Positions 49,493-58,643 of a stretch of 64,000 nucleotides of DNA are shown here, piece after piece. Each line of letters begins with the position of its first letter. Position 1 is the stretch's first letter. The DNA is from Pseudomonas sp. 14P_8.1_Bac3 (GTDB lineage Bacteria > Pseudomonadota > Gammaproteobacteria > Pseudomonadales > Pseudomonadaceae), in NCBI RefSeq assembly GCF_025466085.1, contig NZ_JANLOD010000059.1, positions 1-64,000 of the forward strand. The letters run 5' to 3'. Made by a program: the position numbers and the translations under genes. Under the pieces are notes generated by a model. The model had not been told where the DNA came from and did not search any database. It was given only the letters and a program-made list of their open reading frames with translations.

Positions 49493-49972
49493 TACACAGA
49501 CGATCGTAGCAAGCTTCTGCCAAGCCCGGCCCTCAGCCGGGCTAATGGCATTTGCGGACAACGCTTGATGCTTCACCGTCAACGCCGCACACGCGACCGA
49601 GACACACCTGCTTTACAGCGTCAGACCTGGCTTTTTGCCAGCGGTGCACGTCTTTTCTGACGAGCCTTCCAAGGCTACTGACGAGCACACCTACTGATTC
49701 CTCTCACGACGATCAGCCCAAGGCACCTTCTTGCGTGCCCGCTTATGAGCTATCCGAGGCCATCGACCGGCCGCAGCGGATTCAGCGAAACACTTTCAAA
49801 TAGTCGATTACTGATTGGTATTAACGTCAGTGGATTTTCGGCAGATACACTTCCCGACAGCGATTACGCAGACGACACTGGTCGAGCCGCACATTTTGCG
49901 CGCCTCAAACATCGACCCGCGATCGGCCGCACTTCGCTTCGGGTCCATTTCAGCGCAGATGACGAGAACGCC
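49493..49972 (+). promoter_or_regulatory. rpsU-dnaG intergenic leader (480 bases, no gene)
   Basis: No credible gene. It holds the GCCCGGC/GCCGGGC hairpin at 49524-49542 followed by only a short T-rich stretch, then an outer stem CGTCAGA (49619-49625)/TCTGACG (49656-49662) around CTGGC-TTTTT-GCCAG (49627-49641), then AGCCT/AGGCT (49663-49676). In E. coli the same place has terminator T1 and RNase E processing. Confidence 0.55.
49524..49542 (+). terminator. Partial terminator/attenuator after rpsU
   Basis: GCCCGGC (49524-49530) / GCCGGGC (49536-49542), seven-base stem with a five-base loop, 32 bases after the rpsU stop; followed by TAATGGCATTT, so termination should be leaky. Confidence 0.6.
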
Positions 49973-51952
49973 ATGGCCGGGCTAATTCCCCAGAGCTTCA
50001 TTGACGACCTTCTGAACCGCACCGACATCGTCGACGTGGTCAGCTCGCGCCTGCAACTGAAAAAAGCCGGCAAGAACTACACCGCCTGCTGCCCGTTTCA
50101 CAAAGAGAAAACTCCCTCCTTCAGCGTCAGCCCCGACAAGCAGTTCTATTACTGCTTCGGTTGCGGTGCTGGCGGTAACGCCCTCGGCTTCATGATGGAC
50201 CACGACAACCTGGACTTCATCCAGGCTGTCGAAGAACTGGCCAAAGCCGCCGGCATGGAAATCCCCCGCGAAGAAAGCGGGCGGCCGCACAAACCGCGCC
50301 AGCCTACCGATTCGCCGCTGTACCCGCTCCTCACTGCCGCCGCCGACTTTTATCGGCAGGCACTGAAAAGCCATCCATCGCGCAAGGCCGCCGTGGACTA
50401 CTTGAAGGGCCGCGGTTTGACCGGCGAAATCGCCCGGGACTTTGGCCTCGGGTTCGCCCCACCGGGCTGGGACAATCTGTTCAAGCACTTGAGCAGCGAC
50501 ACCCTGCAACAGAAAGCCATGGTCGATGCCGGCCTGCTGATCGAAAACGCCGAAACCGGCAAACGCTATGACCGCTTTCGCGATCGTGTGATGTTCCCGA
50601 TCCGCGACAGCCGTGGGCGCATCATCGCGTTCGGCGGTCGTGTGCTGGGCGACGACAAGCCGAAATACCTGAACTCGCCGGAAACCCCGGTATTCCATAA
50701 GGGCCAGGAACTCTACGGCCTGTATGAAGCACGCAAGAACAACCGCAACCTCGATGAAATCATCGTCGTCGAAGGCTACATGGACGTCATCGCCCTCGCC
50801 CAGCAGGGCCTGCGCAATGCCGTCGCGACATTGGGCACCGCCACCAGCGAAGAACATCTGAAACGACTGTTTCGGGTCGTACCCAACGTGCTGTTCTGCT
50901 TCGACGGCGACCAGGCAGGTCGCAACGCCGCGTGGCGGGCGCTGGAAGCTACCCTGCCCTGCCTGCAGGACGGGCGGCGGGCGCGCTTCCTGTTTCTACC
51001 CGAGGGCGAAGACCCGGATACGCTGGTCCGCTCCGAAGGCACCGACGCCTTCCGCGCGCGCATCAATCAGCACGCCCAACCGCTGGCGGACTACTTTTTT
51101 CAGCAACTGACCGAGGAATCGGACCCACGCTCGCTCGAAGGGAAGGCTCACATGGCCACCCTCGCCGCGCCACTGATCGACAAGGTCCCAGGCGCGAACC
51201 TGCGTATCCTGATGCGCCAGCGCCTGACGGAAATTACCGGTTTGAGTGGCGAAGCCGTGAGCCAGTTGGTGCAAAGCACACCCCAGAACGCCCCACCCGC
51301 CTACGATCCGGGCATCGATTACGACGCCATGCCGGACTACAGCGACTACCATCAGCCGCAGGCACAGGAGATGTACGTGCCGCAGCAGGAATGGACGCCG
51401 AAGAAACCCGGCGCCAGCGGCAAGAAATGGGACAAGAAACCCTGGGACAAGAACGGCAAGCGTGGCGGTGATCGGGATCAACCCAGCGCTCCCCGTACCC
51501 CGATTGCCGTAGAGGCGCCGACGCTGATCGCACTGCGCACACTCATCCATCACCCGGAACTGGCCGGCAAGGTGGAAACCGCCGATCACTTCGCCAACGA
51601 GAGCAATACCTACGCGCAACTGCTCGTGGCCCTGGTCGAGGCCGTGCAAAAAAATCCTAAGCTAAACTCAATCCAGTTGATGGCCCGCTGGCACGGCACC
51701 GAGCAGGGACGATTGCTCAAGGCACTGGCGGAAAAGGAATGGCTGATTGACGGCGACAACCTTGAACAACAGTTTTTAGACACCATTACTAGGCTATCAG
51801 CCGGTCAGCAGACGGATAGCCTGGAAGCACTCATCAGGAAAGCAAGGCAGCCTGGATTGACCGCAGAGGAAGCAAATCAGATCGCAAATCAGATGCGCGA
51901 CCTACTAAATCGCAATAAGGCTGTACCAAACCCGACCTCAACTGGCGCGTGA
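49973..51952 (+). CDS. dnaG: DNA primase DnaG
   Basis: Synthesises RNA primers for replication. The 659-residue protein has an N-terminal zinc ribbon (CCPFHKEKTPSFSVSPDKQFYYCFGCGAGG, residues about 38-67), a TOPRIM catalytic core with VVEGYMDVIAL and FDGDQAG, and a C-terminal helicase-binding domain. A Lys/Asp-rich insert (KKPGASGKKWDKK, about 475-500) lies before that domain and is typical for Pseudomonas. ATG at 49973 (MAGLIPQSFIDDLL) is the family start; an in-frame open stretch of 76 codons upstream has no homology. Confidence 0.96.
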   Translation: MAGLIPQSFIDDLLNRTDIVDVVSSRLQLKKAGKNYTACCPFHKEKTPSFSVSPDKQFYYCFGCGAGGNALGFMMDHDNLDFIQAVEELAKAAGMEIPREESGRPHKPRQPTDSPLYPLLTAAADFYRQALKSHPSRKAAVDYLKGRGLTGEIARDFGLGFAPPGWDNLFKHLSSDTLQQKAMVDAGLLIENAETGKRYDRFRDRVMFPIRDSRGRIIAFGGRVLGDDKPKYLNSPETPVFHKGQELYGLYEARKNNRNLDEIIVVEGYMDVIALAQQGLRNAVATLGTATSEEHLKRLFRVVPNVLFCFDGDQAGRNAAWRALEATLPCLQDGRRARFLFLPEGEDPDTLVRSEGTDAFRARINQHAQPLADYFFQQLTEESDPRSLEGKAHMATLAAPLIDKVPGANLRILMRQRLTEITGLSGEAVSQLVQSTPQNAPPAYDPGIDYDAMPDYSDYHQPQAQEMYVPQQEWTPKKPGASGKKWDKKPWDKNGKRGGDRDQPSAPRTPIAVEAPTLIALRTLIHHPELAGKVETADHFANESNTYAQLLVALVEAVQKNPKLNSIQLMARWHGTEQGRLLKALAEKEWLIDGDNLEQQFLDTITRLSAGQQTDSLEALIRKARQPGLTAEEANQIANQMRDLLNRNKAVPNPTSTGA

Positions 51953-52019
51953 GGTCATAGCTCAGGTATAATCCTCGGCTTGTTTTTTGCCCGCCAAGAC
52001 CTTCAGTGGATAGGGTGTT
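51953..52019 (+). promoter_or_regulatory. Putative internal promoter of rpoD
   Basis: TATAAT at 51967-51972 is a perfect -10 in the short dnaG-rpoD gap; the -35 region is poor (GGCGCG at 51944). AGGG precedes the rpoD ATG by six to nine bases. Confidence 0.45.
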
Positions 52020-53867
<1,848 letters not shown>

Positions 53868-53873
53868 TCACAG

Positions 53874-53899
53874 AACCCCCGGCCCATGCCGGGGGTTTT
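53874..53899 (+). terminator. Terminator after rpoD
   Basis: CCCCCGGC (53876-53883) / GCCGGGGG (53888-53895), loop CCAT, followed by TTTTGCTTT. Classic intrinsic terminator, seven bases past the stop. Confidence 0.92.
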
Positions 53900-53989
53900 G
53901 CTTTATGCAGATAAAATTCCCCGTACCTCCCCCCCGCCGGATTGCCCGTCTACACTCGAAACATTCCCCCGAGCCATAACGAGACCGTT

Positions 53990-56900
53990 ATGCCCAGACT
54001 GCCGACCGTGCTTTTTTTGCTGTCGCTGATCACCTGGACCGCAACGGCTGGCGCGCTGACTCTGACCGACGAAGAACGTAGCTGGCTGACCGCCCACCCG
54101 AATCTGCGCCTGGGTGTCGATGCGTCATGGCCACCCTTTGAGTTCCGTGATGAACAGGGCCTCTACCAAGGCCTTGCGGCGGACTACATCGACCTGATTC
54201 GCCAGCGGCTGGCCATCAAGCTCACGCCAATCGAGCCCGCAAGCTGGACCGCCGTCCTGGAGCAAGCCAGACAGGCCAAACTCGACCTGTTGCCCGGCAT
54301 CATGTCGACCCCGGAGCGCCAGTCATACCTGTCATTCACGCGTCCCTACCTGGATTTTCCGATTGTCATCCTTGCCCATGTCGGCGGCGCTCAGCCGCGC
54401 AAGCTCGAAGACCTGTACGGCCTGAAAATCGCCGTGGTGGAGAACTATGCACCCCATGAACTGTTGCGCACCCACCACCCCGACCTGAACCTTGTGGGCA
54501 TGCCCAACGTCAGCTCAGCGTTGCAGGCACTGGCGACCGATGAAGTCGACGCGGTGGTGGGCGACCTCGCCTCCAGCGTCTGGAGCCTGCGCCAGCTCAA
54601 GCTCGACGGGCTCTATGTCAGCGGCGAAACGCCCTATCGCTACCAACTGGCCATGGGCGCCCCCAAGGACAACAAGATCCTGGTCGGCATCCTGGACAAA
54701 GTCCTGGCGGACATGACCCCGGAAGAAATCAGCGCCATCCAGGAGCATTGGATTGGCACCGTTCTCGATCATCGAACATTCTGGTCCGACCTGTTGGTGT
54801 ACGGTCTGCCAGGCCTCCTGCTGCTGATCACCGTGCTGGCGGTGGTCATCCGGATCAACCGCCGCCTGAGTTCGGAAATCGCCCGCCGCGTCGACCTCGA
54901 ACAGGAGCTGCGCAGCAGCGAATACCATTACCGCGGCTTGGTGGAGAGCCTGTCAGCCATTGCCTGGGAAGCGCGGATCACCGATTTCACCTACAGCTAC
55001 GTGTCGCCCCACGCCGAAGAGTTGCTCGGTTATCCACTGGCTCATTGGCTGATCCCCGGCTTTTGGCGCAACATTATTCACCCTGCCGACCTGACCCGCG
55101 CTCAGACCTTCTGCGATCACGAAGTACTGGCCGGGCGTGATCACAGCCTCGATTACCGCGTCATCACCGCCGACGGTCGCTGCATTTGGGTGCGTGACAT
55201 CGTCAGCCTTATCGTGCACGGGCATGAACCGGTGATGCGCGGGCTGATGATCGACATTACCGAAGCCAAACGCACCGAAGAGGCTCTGCGCCTGTCGGAA
55301 CAGAAGTTCGCCTCGGTGTTCCAGCAGTGCCCGGACATCCTGGTCATCGCCCGGCTCTCCGACGGCTGTCTGCTGGAGGTCAACGAAGCGTTCGAAGAAC
55401 AGATTGGTCTCAGCGCTGATGAGGTCATTGGTCAAACGGCCACTGATCTGAACATCTGGGGCATTCCCGGCGTCGGGCCGGGCCTGCTGCAGCGCTTGCA
55501 GGCGGGCAGCATTCGTAACCTGGAGATGCCCTTTCGCCGCAACAATGGCCAGGTGTTTACCGGCCTGATCTCTGCCGAACCGTTCGACCTCGACACCACT
55601 CCGGCGCTGGTGGTGGTCGTGCGGGATATCAGTCAGCTCAAGGAAACCCAACAACAGCTGCAAACCTCCGAAGAAAAATTCGCCAAAGCCTTCCATGCCT
55701 CGCCCGACGGCTTGCTGCTGTCGCGGCAAAGCGATGGCTTGCTGCTGGAGGTCAACGAAGGTTTCAGCCGCATCACCGGCTTCAACAGCGCGATGTCGGT
55801 AGACCGCTCCGCGCTGGAGCTAGGCATCTGGGTCAATCTCAACGAACGCAAACAGATGCTCGACCTGTTGCACCGCGACGGTTTTGTCCGCGACTTCAGT
55901 TGCCATATCCGCCGTAGCGACGGGCAGATCCGCCTCTGCGAAGTGTCGAGCCGACCCCTGCCGATCGGCGATGAAGACTGCATGCTGACCATCGCCCGGG
56001 ACATCACCGAGCGGCACCTGATGCAGGAAAAACTGCAACAGGCGGCAACCGTGTTCGAGAGCACCGCCGAAGGCGTGTTGATCACCGACACCCAGCAGCA
56101 CATCAGCGCGGTCAATCGTGCCTTCACTGAAATCACCGGTTACAGCGAAAGTGAAGCACTCGGCCATACCCCGCGCCTGCTCGCCTCGGGTCTGCACGAC
56201 AGCGCGTTCTACGCGGCCATGTGGCACCAACTCACCGCCGAAGGACACTGGCAGGGCGAGATTTCCAACCGGCGCAAGAATGGCGAGCTGTACCCGAGTT
56301 GGCTGACCATCAGCGCCGTGCGCAACCGTGACAAGTTCATCACCCACTTTGTTGCAGTGTTCGCCGATATCTCCAGCCTCAAACACGCGCAGGCCAAACT
56401 CGATTACCAGGCCCACCACGACCCACTGACCGGCCTGCCCAACCGCACTTTGTTCGAAAACCGACTGCTGACCGCACTCGACAACCAGCGAGAAAACGGT
56501 GGTCAAGGCGCGGTGTTGTTCCTCGACCTGGACCGCTTCAAACACATCAACGACAGCCTTGGCCACCCGGTGGGCGACCTGCTGCTCAAGGGCATCGCCG
56601 TGCGCCTCAAGGAGCAGTTGCGCGACATCGACACCGTGGCGCGCCTGGGCGGCGACGAATTCATCATCCTGCTGCCCGGCCTGCAACAGCCCAGCGACGC
56701 CGACCACATTGCCACCAAGCTGCTCAACTGCTTCTGCGCGCCGTTCCAGGCCGGTGAGCACGAGTTCTTCATCAGCGCCAGCATCGGCACCAGCCTGTAT
56801 CCCAAGGACGGCTGTGACGTCGCCACCCTGGTCAAGAATGCCGACGCGGCGATGTACCGCTCCAAGGCCAAAGGCCGCAACCGCGTGGAAAGCTACACCC

Positions 56901-57736
56901 GCGACCTGACCGCCCAGGCCAGCGAACGCGTCGCCCTGGAACACGAACTGCGCCGCGCCATTGAGCGCAATGAGCTGTTGCTGCACTACCAGCCGAAAAT
57001 CAGCCTGGAAGACAATCGCCTGGTCGGTGCTGAAGCCCTCATCCGCTGGCGTCACCCAACCTTCGGCGACGTACCACCGGAGCACTTCATTCCGCTGGCC
57101 GAAGAAAACGGCATGATTCTGCAAGTCGGCGACTGGGTCCTCGAAACCGCGTGCCGGCAGATGTCCGAATGGAACCTGGCGTATGAATGCCTCGGCCCCC
57201 TGTCGGTCAACCTCGCGGGCGCGCAATTACGTCAACCCAACCTCCTCGGCCGGATCGAACAACTGCTCAAGGAGAACGGCCTTCAGCCTGGATTGTTGCA
57301 ACTGGAAATTACCGAAAATTTCATCATGAGTCAGGCCGAGGAAGCACTGGCGGTGCTGCATCAACTCAAACACCTGGGCGTGCAACTGGCCATCGATGAT
57401 TTCGGCACCGGTTACTCGTCCCTGAGCTACCTGAAACGCCTGCCGCTGGACATCCTCAAGATCGACCAGTCGTTCGTCCGCGGCCTGCCGGATGATCCCC
57501 ATGACGCCGCCATCGTTCGCGCTATCATCGCGCTGGGGCGCAGCATGCAATTCACCGTGATTGCCGAGGGTGTCGAGACCCCGGCACAGCAGCAATTTCT
57601 CACGGACGAAGGCTGCGAACAGATCCAGGGCTACATCGTCAGCCTGCCCCTTCCCGCTGACGAATTCGCTGCGACGTTTCTTCGTATACGGGTTTCAGAC
57701 TTTTCGGATAGCACAGCCGAGAAACCGTCGCTATAA
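53990..57736 (+). CDS. rmcA: Multi-sensor c-di-GMP regulator with GGDEF and EAL domains (RmcA)
   Basis: Membrane protein that turns over the second messenger c-di-GMP; in P. aeruginosa the orthologous PA0575/RmcA lies after rpoD and links redox state to biofilm behaviour. The 1248-residue protein has a signal peptide, a family 3 solute-binding domain (about 30-255), a transmembrane helix (about 262-287), a string of four or so PAS domains, GGDEF (RLGGDEFIILLPG, intact) and EAL (GAEALIRWRHP, DDFGTGYSSL, EGVET, intact). Start ATG 53990 is chosen for its signal peptide. Both catalytic motifs are intact, so the enzyme could be bifunctional; the EAL activity dominates in the orthologue. Confidence 0.9.
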   Translation: MPRLPTVLFLLSLITWTATAGALTLTDEERSWLTAHPNLRLGVDASWPPFEFRDEQGLYQGLAADYIDLIRQRLAIKLTPIEPASWTAVLEQARQAKLDLLPGIMSTPERQSYLSFTRPYLDFPIVILAHVGGAQPRKLEDLYGLKIAVVENYAPHELLRTHHPDLNLVGMPNVSSALQALATDEVDAVVGDLASSVWSLRQLKLDGLYVSGETPYRYQLAMGAPKDNKILVGILDKVLADMTPEEISAIQEHWIGTVLDHRTFWSDLLVYGLPGLLLLITVLAVVIRINRRLSSEIARRVDLEQELRSSEYHYRGLVESLSAIAWEARITDFTYSYVSPHAEELLGYPLAHWLIPGFWRNIIHPADLTRAQTFCDHEVLAGRDHSLDYRVITADGRCIWVRDIVSLIVHGHEPVMRGLMIDITEAKRTEEALRLSEQKFASVFQQCPDILVIARLSDGCLLEVNEAFEEQIGLSADEVIGQTATDLNIWGIPGVGPGLLQRLQAGSIRNLEMPFRRNNGQVFTGLISAEPFDLDTTPALVVVVRDISQLKETQQQLQTSEEKFAKAFHASPDGLLLSRQSDGLLLEVNEGFSRITGFNSAMSVDRSALELGIWVNLNERKQMLDLLHRDGFVRDFSCHIRRSDGQIRLCEVSSRPLPIGDEDCMLTIARDITERHLMQEKLQQAATVFESTAEGVLITDTQQHISAVNRAFTEITGYSESEALGHTPRLLASGLHDSAFYAAMWHQLTAEGHWQGEISNRRKNGELYPSWLTISAVRNRDKFITHFVAVFADISSLKHAQAKLDYQAHHDPLTGLPNRTLFENRLLTALDNQRENGGQGAVLFLDLDRFKHINDSLGHPVGDLLLKGIAVRLKEQLRDIDTVARLGGDEFIILLPGLQQPSDADHIATKLLNCFCAPFQAGEHEFFISASIGTSLYPKDGCDVATLVKNADAAMYRSKAKGRNRVESYTRDLTAQASERVALEHELRRAIERNELLLHYQPKISLEDNRLVGAEALIRWRHPTFGDVPPEHFIPLAEENGMILQVGDWVLETACRQMSEWNLAYECLGPLSVNLAGAQLRQPNLLGRIEQLLKENGLQPGLLQLEITENFIMSQAEEALAVLHQLKHLGVQLAIDDFGTGYSSLSYLKRLPLDILKIDQSFVRGLPDDPHDAAIVRAIIALGRSMQFTVIAEGVETPAQQQFLTDEGCEQIQGYIVSLPLPADEFAATFLRIRVSDFSDSTAEKPSL

Positions 57737-57737
57737 T
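57732..57737 (+). promoter_or_regulatory. -10 element of tRNA-Ile2, overlapping the rmcA stop
   Basis: TATAAT at 57732-57737 includes the TAA stop of rmcA and lies 14 bases before the tRNA. The -35 region is weak (TAGCAC near 57709). Confidence 0.55.
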
Positions 57738-57751
57738 CCGCGGCCTACTGA

Positions 57752-57828
57752 GGGCCTATAGCTCAGTTGGTTAGAGCAGAGGACTCATAATCCTTTGGTC
57801 CACGGTTCAAGTCCGTGTGGGCCCACCA
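57752..57828 (+). tRNA. tRNA-Ile2 (anticodon CAU, lysidine-modified)
   Basis: A 77-base cloverleaf with encoded CCA. Acceptor stem GGGCCTA/TGGGCCC pairs fully with a G-U; D-loop AGCTCAGTTGGTTAGAGC; anticodon stem GAGGA/TCCTT with loop CTCATAA (anticodon CAT at 57786-57788); T-loop GTTCAAGTC. CAU can mean Met or, after lysidine formation by TilS, Ile. The context GACTCATAATC and the sequence likeness to E. coli ileX point to Ile2, decoding AUA. Confidence 0.9.
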
Positions 57829-57835
57829 AATAAAG

Positions 57836-57863
57836 AAAGCCGCGCTGAATGCGCGGCTTTTTT
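57836..57863 (+). terminator. Terminator after tRNA-Ile2
   Basis: Perfect 10-bp stem AAAGCCGCGC (57836-57845) / GCGCGGCTTT (57851-57860), loop TGAAT, T-run to 57863. The same core hairpin recurs at 58597-58624. Confidence 0.9.
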
Positions 57864-57879
57864 GTGTCTGCAAATCGCC

Positions 57880-58506
57880 TCAGCGATCAGGCCTGGAAAA
57901 CCGTCGAGCGTAGTGCAGGTCCAGCGTTTCGCCCGTCAGCACGGCCTCATACGTATCCGCAACCCGACCCCATTGCTCCACGATAACCATGCGGTCAACC
58001 AGCATTAGGGCCAATTCGGCAATGGTGGCCGTCCGTTCCTCGATGACCGTCTGCGTCCGGTCCCACAAGTGATCCGTCATCGCTTTCAGCTCAGCCGTGA
58101 CGCGGTCAGATGCCGCGGGATCGGTATCGGGATAGCTGAGATTGCGCAGCAGCTGCTGAAGCTCTTTCAGCTTGGCGTAATCCTGTTCTGCCCCCGAAGC
58201 GCCTTTGAGGATCGTGACCGCTTTCAACTTGTCGACGCACTTTCCGGACGATAAGGTCTGCCCCATGGCGCCGGCCATCAGCACCATCATCCGGGCTTCC
58301 AAATGCGCTTTCATGGCGTCTATCGACGAAATCGAACGCGCCAAGGTTATGGAAGCGCTTCCCTGGTGCCGCAAGTCCATGGTCACAGACAAACTCACGC
58401 CGCCTGTTGCAAATCCCAAGGTGCGGGCCACAACGTAATGGCTCATTTCGTGATGGGCAATCTGCAACGCATGATCCCGTACAGCGGTGGGCATGTTCCT
58501 CGTCAT
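57880..58506 (-). CDS. Small stand-alone M41-type (FtsH protease-like) protein
   Basis: Function unknown. The 208-residue protein has a zinc-protease motif HEMSH (residues 19-23) preceded by ALQIAH and followed by YVVARTLGF, closely resembling the HEAGH segment and following helix of FtsH. The motif ILKGASGAEQDYAKL, Asp109, corresponds to the FtsH ligand Asp in GASND. There is no AAA ATPase, transmembrane segment or signal peptide. The gene could be a domain-only protease or a dead relative. ATG at 58506 with GAGG seven bases before it. It is convergent with the tRNA terminator and divergent from nothing; the 58597-58624 terminator lies upstream of its start. Confidence 0.6.
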   Translation of the reverse strand: MTRNMPTAVRDHALQIAHHEMSHYVVARTLGFATGGVSLSVTMDLRHQGSASITLARSISSIDAMKAHLEARMMVLMAGAMGQTLSSGKCVDKLKAVTILKGASGAEQDYAKLKELQQLLRNLSYPDTDPAASDRVTAELKAMTDHLWDRTQTVIEERTATIAELALMLVDRMVIVEQWGRVADTYEAVLTGETLDLHYARRFSRPDR

Positions 58507-58596
58507 CTCAGCGCCTCGCCTCCCCGATTACGCATTCGACTACGAGGGACAGTCGCTGTCCATCCTGTCATGCGTTGAGCACGATTCGCTCAGGCA

Positions 58597-58624
58597 AAAA
58601 AGCCGCGCAAGTGCGCGGCTTTTT
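58597..58624. terminator. Terminator after gcd (bidirectional)
   Basis: AAAAAGCCGCGC (58597-58608) / GCGCGGCTTTTT (58613-58624), loop AAGT, 12 bp perfect. It serves gcd on the minus strand. The core is nearly the same as the hairpin at 57836-57860, so the M41-like gene is bracketed by a repeated element. Confidence 0.9.
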
Positions 58625-58643
58625 CGTACGAGCGATTCAGCCT

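Noticed and set aside
49745..49972. 76-codon N-terminal extension of dnaG
   Set aside because: In frame, but the family start MAGLIPQSFIDDLL is at 49973 and the extension has no likeness to primases.
57752..57828. tRNA-Met
   Set aside because: CAU anticodon is shared by Met; the GACTCATAATC context and likeness to ileX suggest Ile2.
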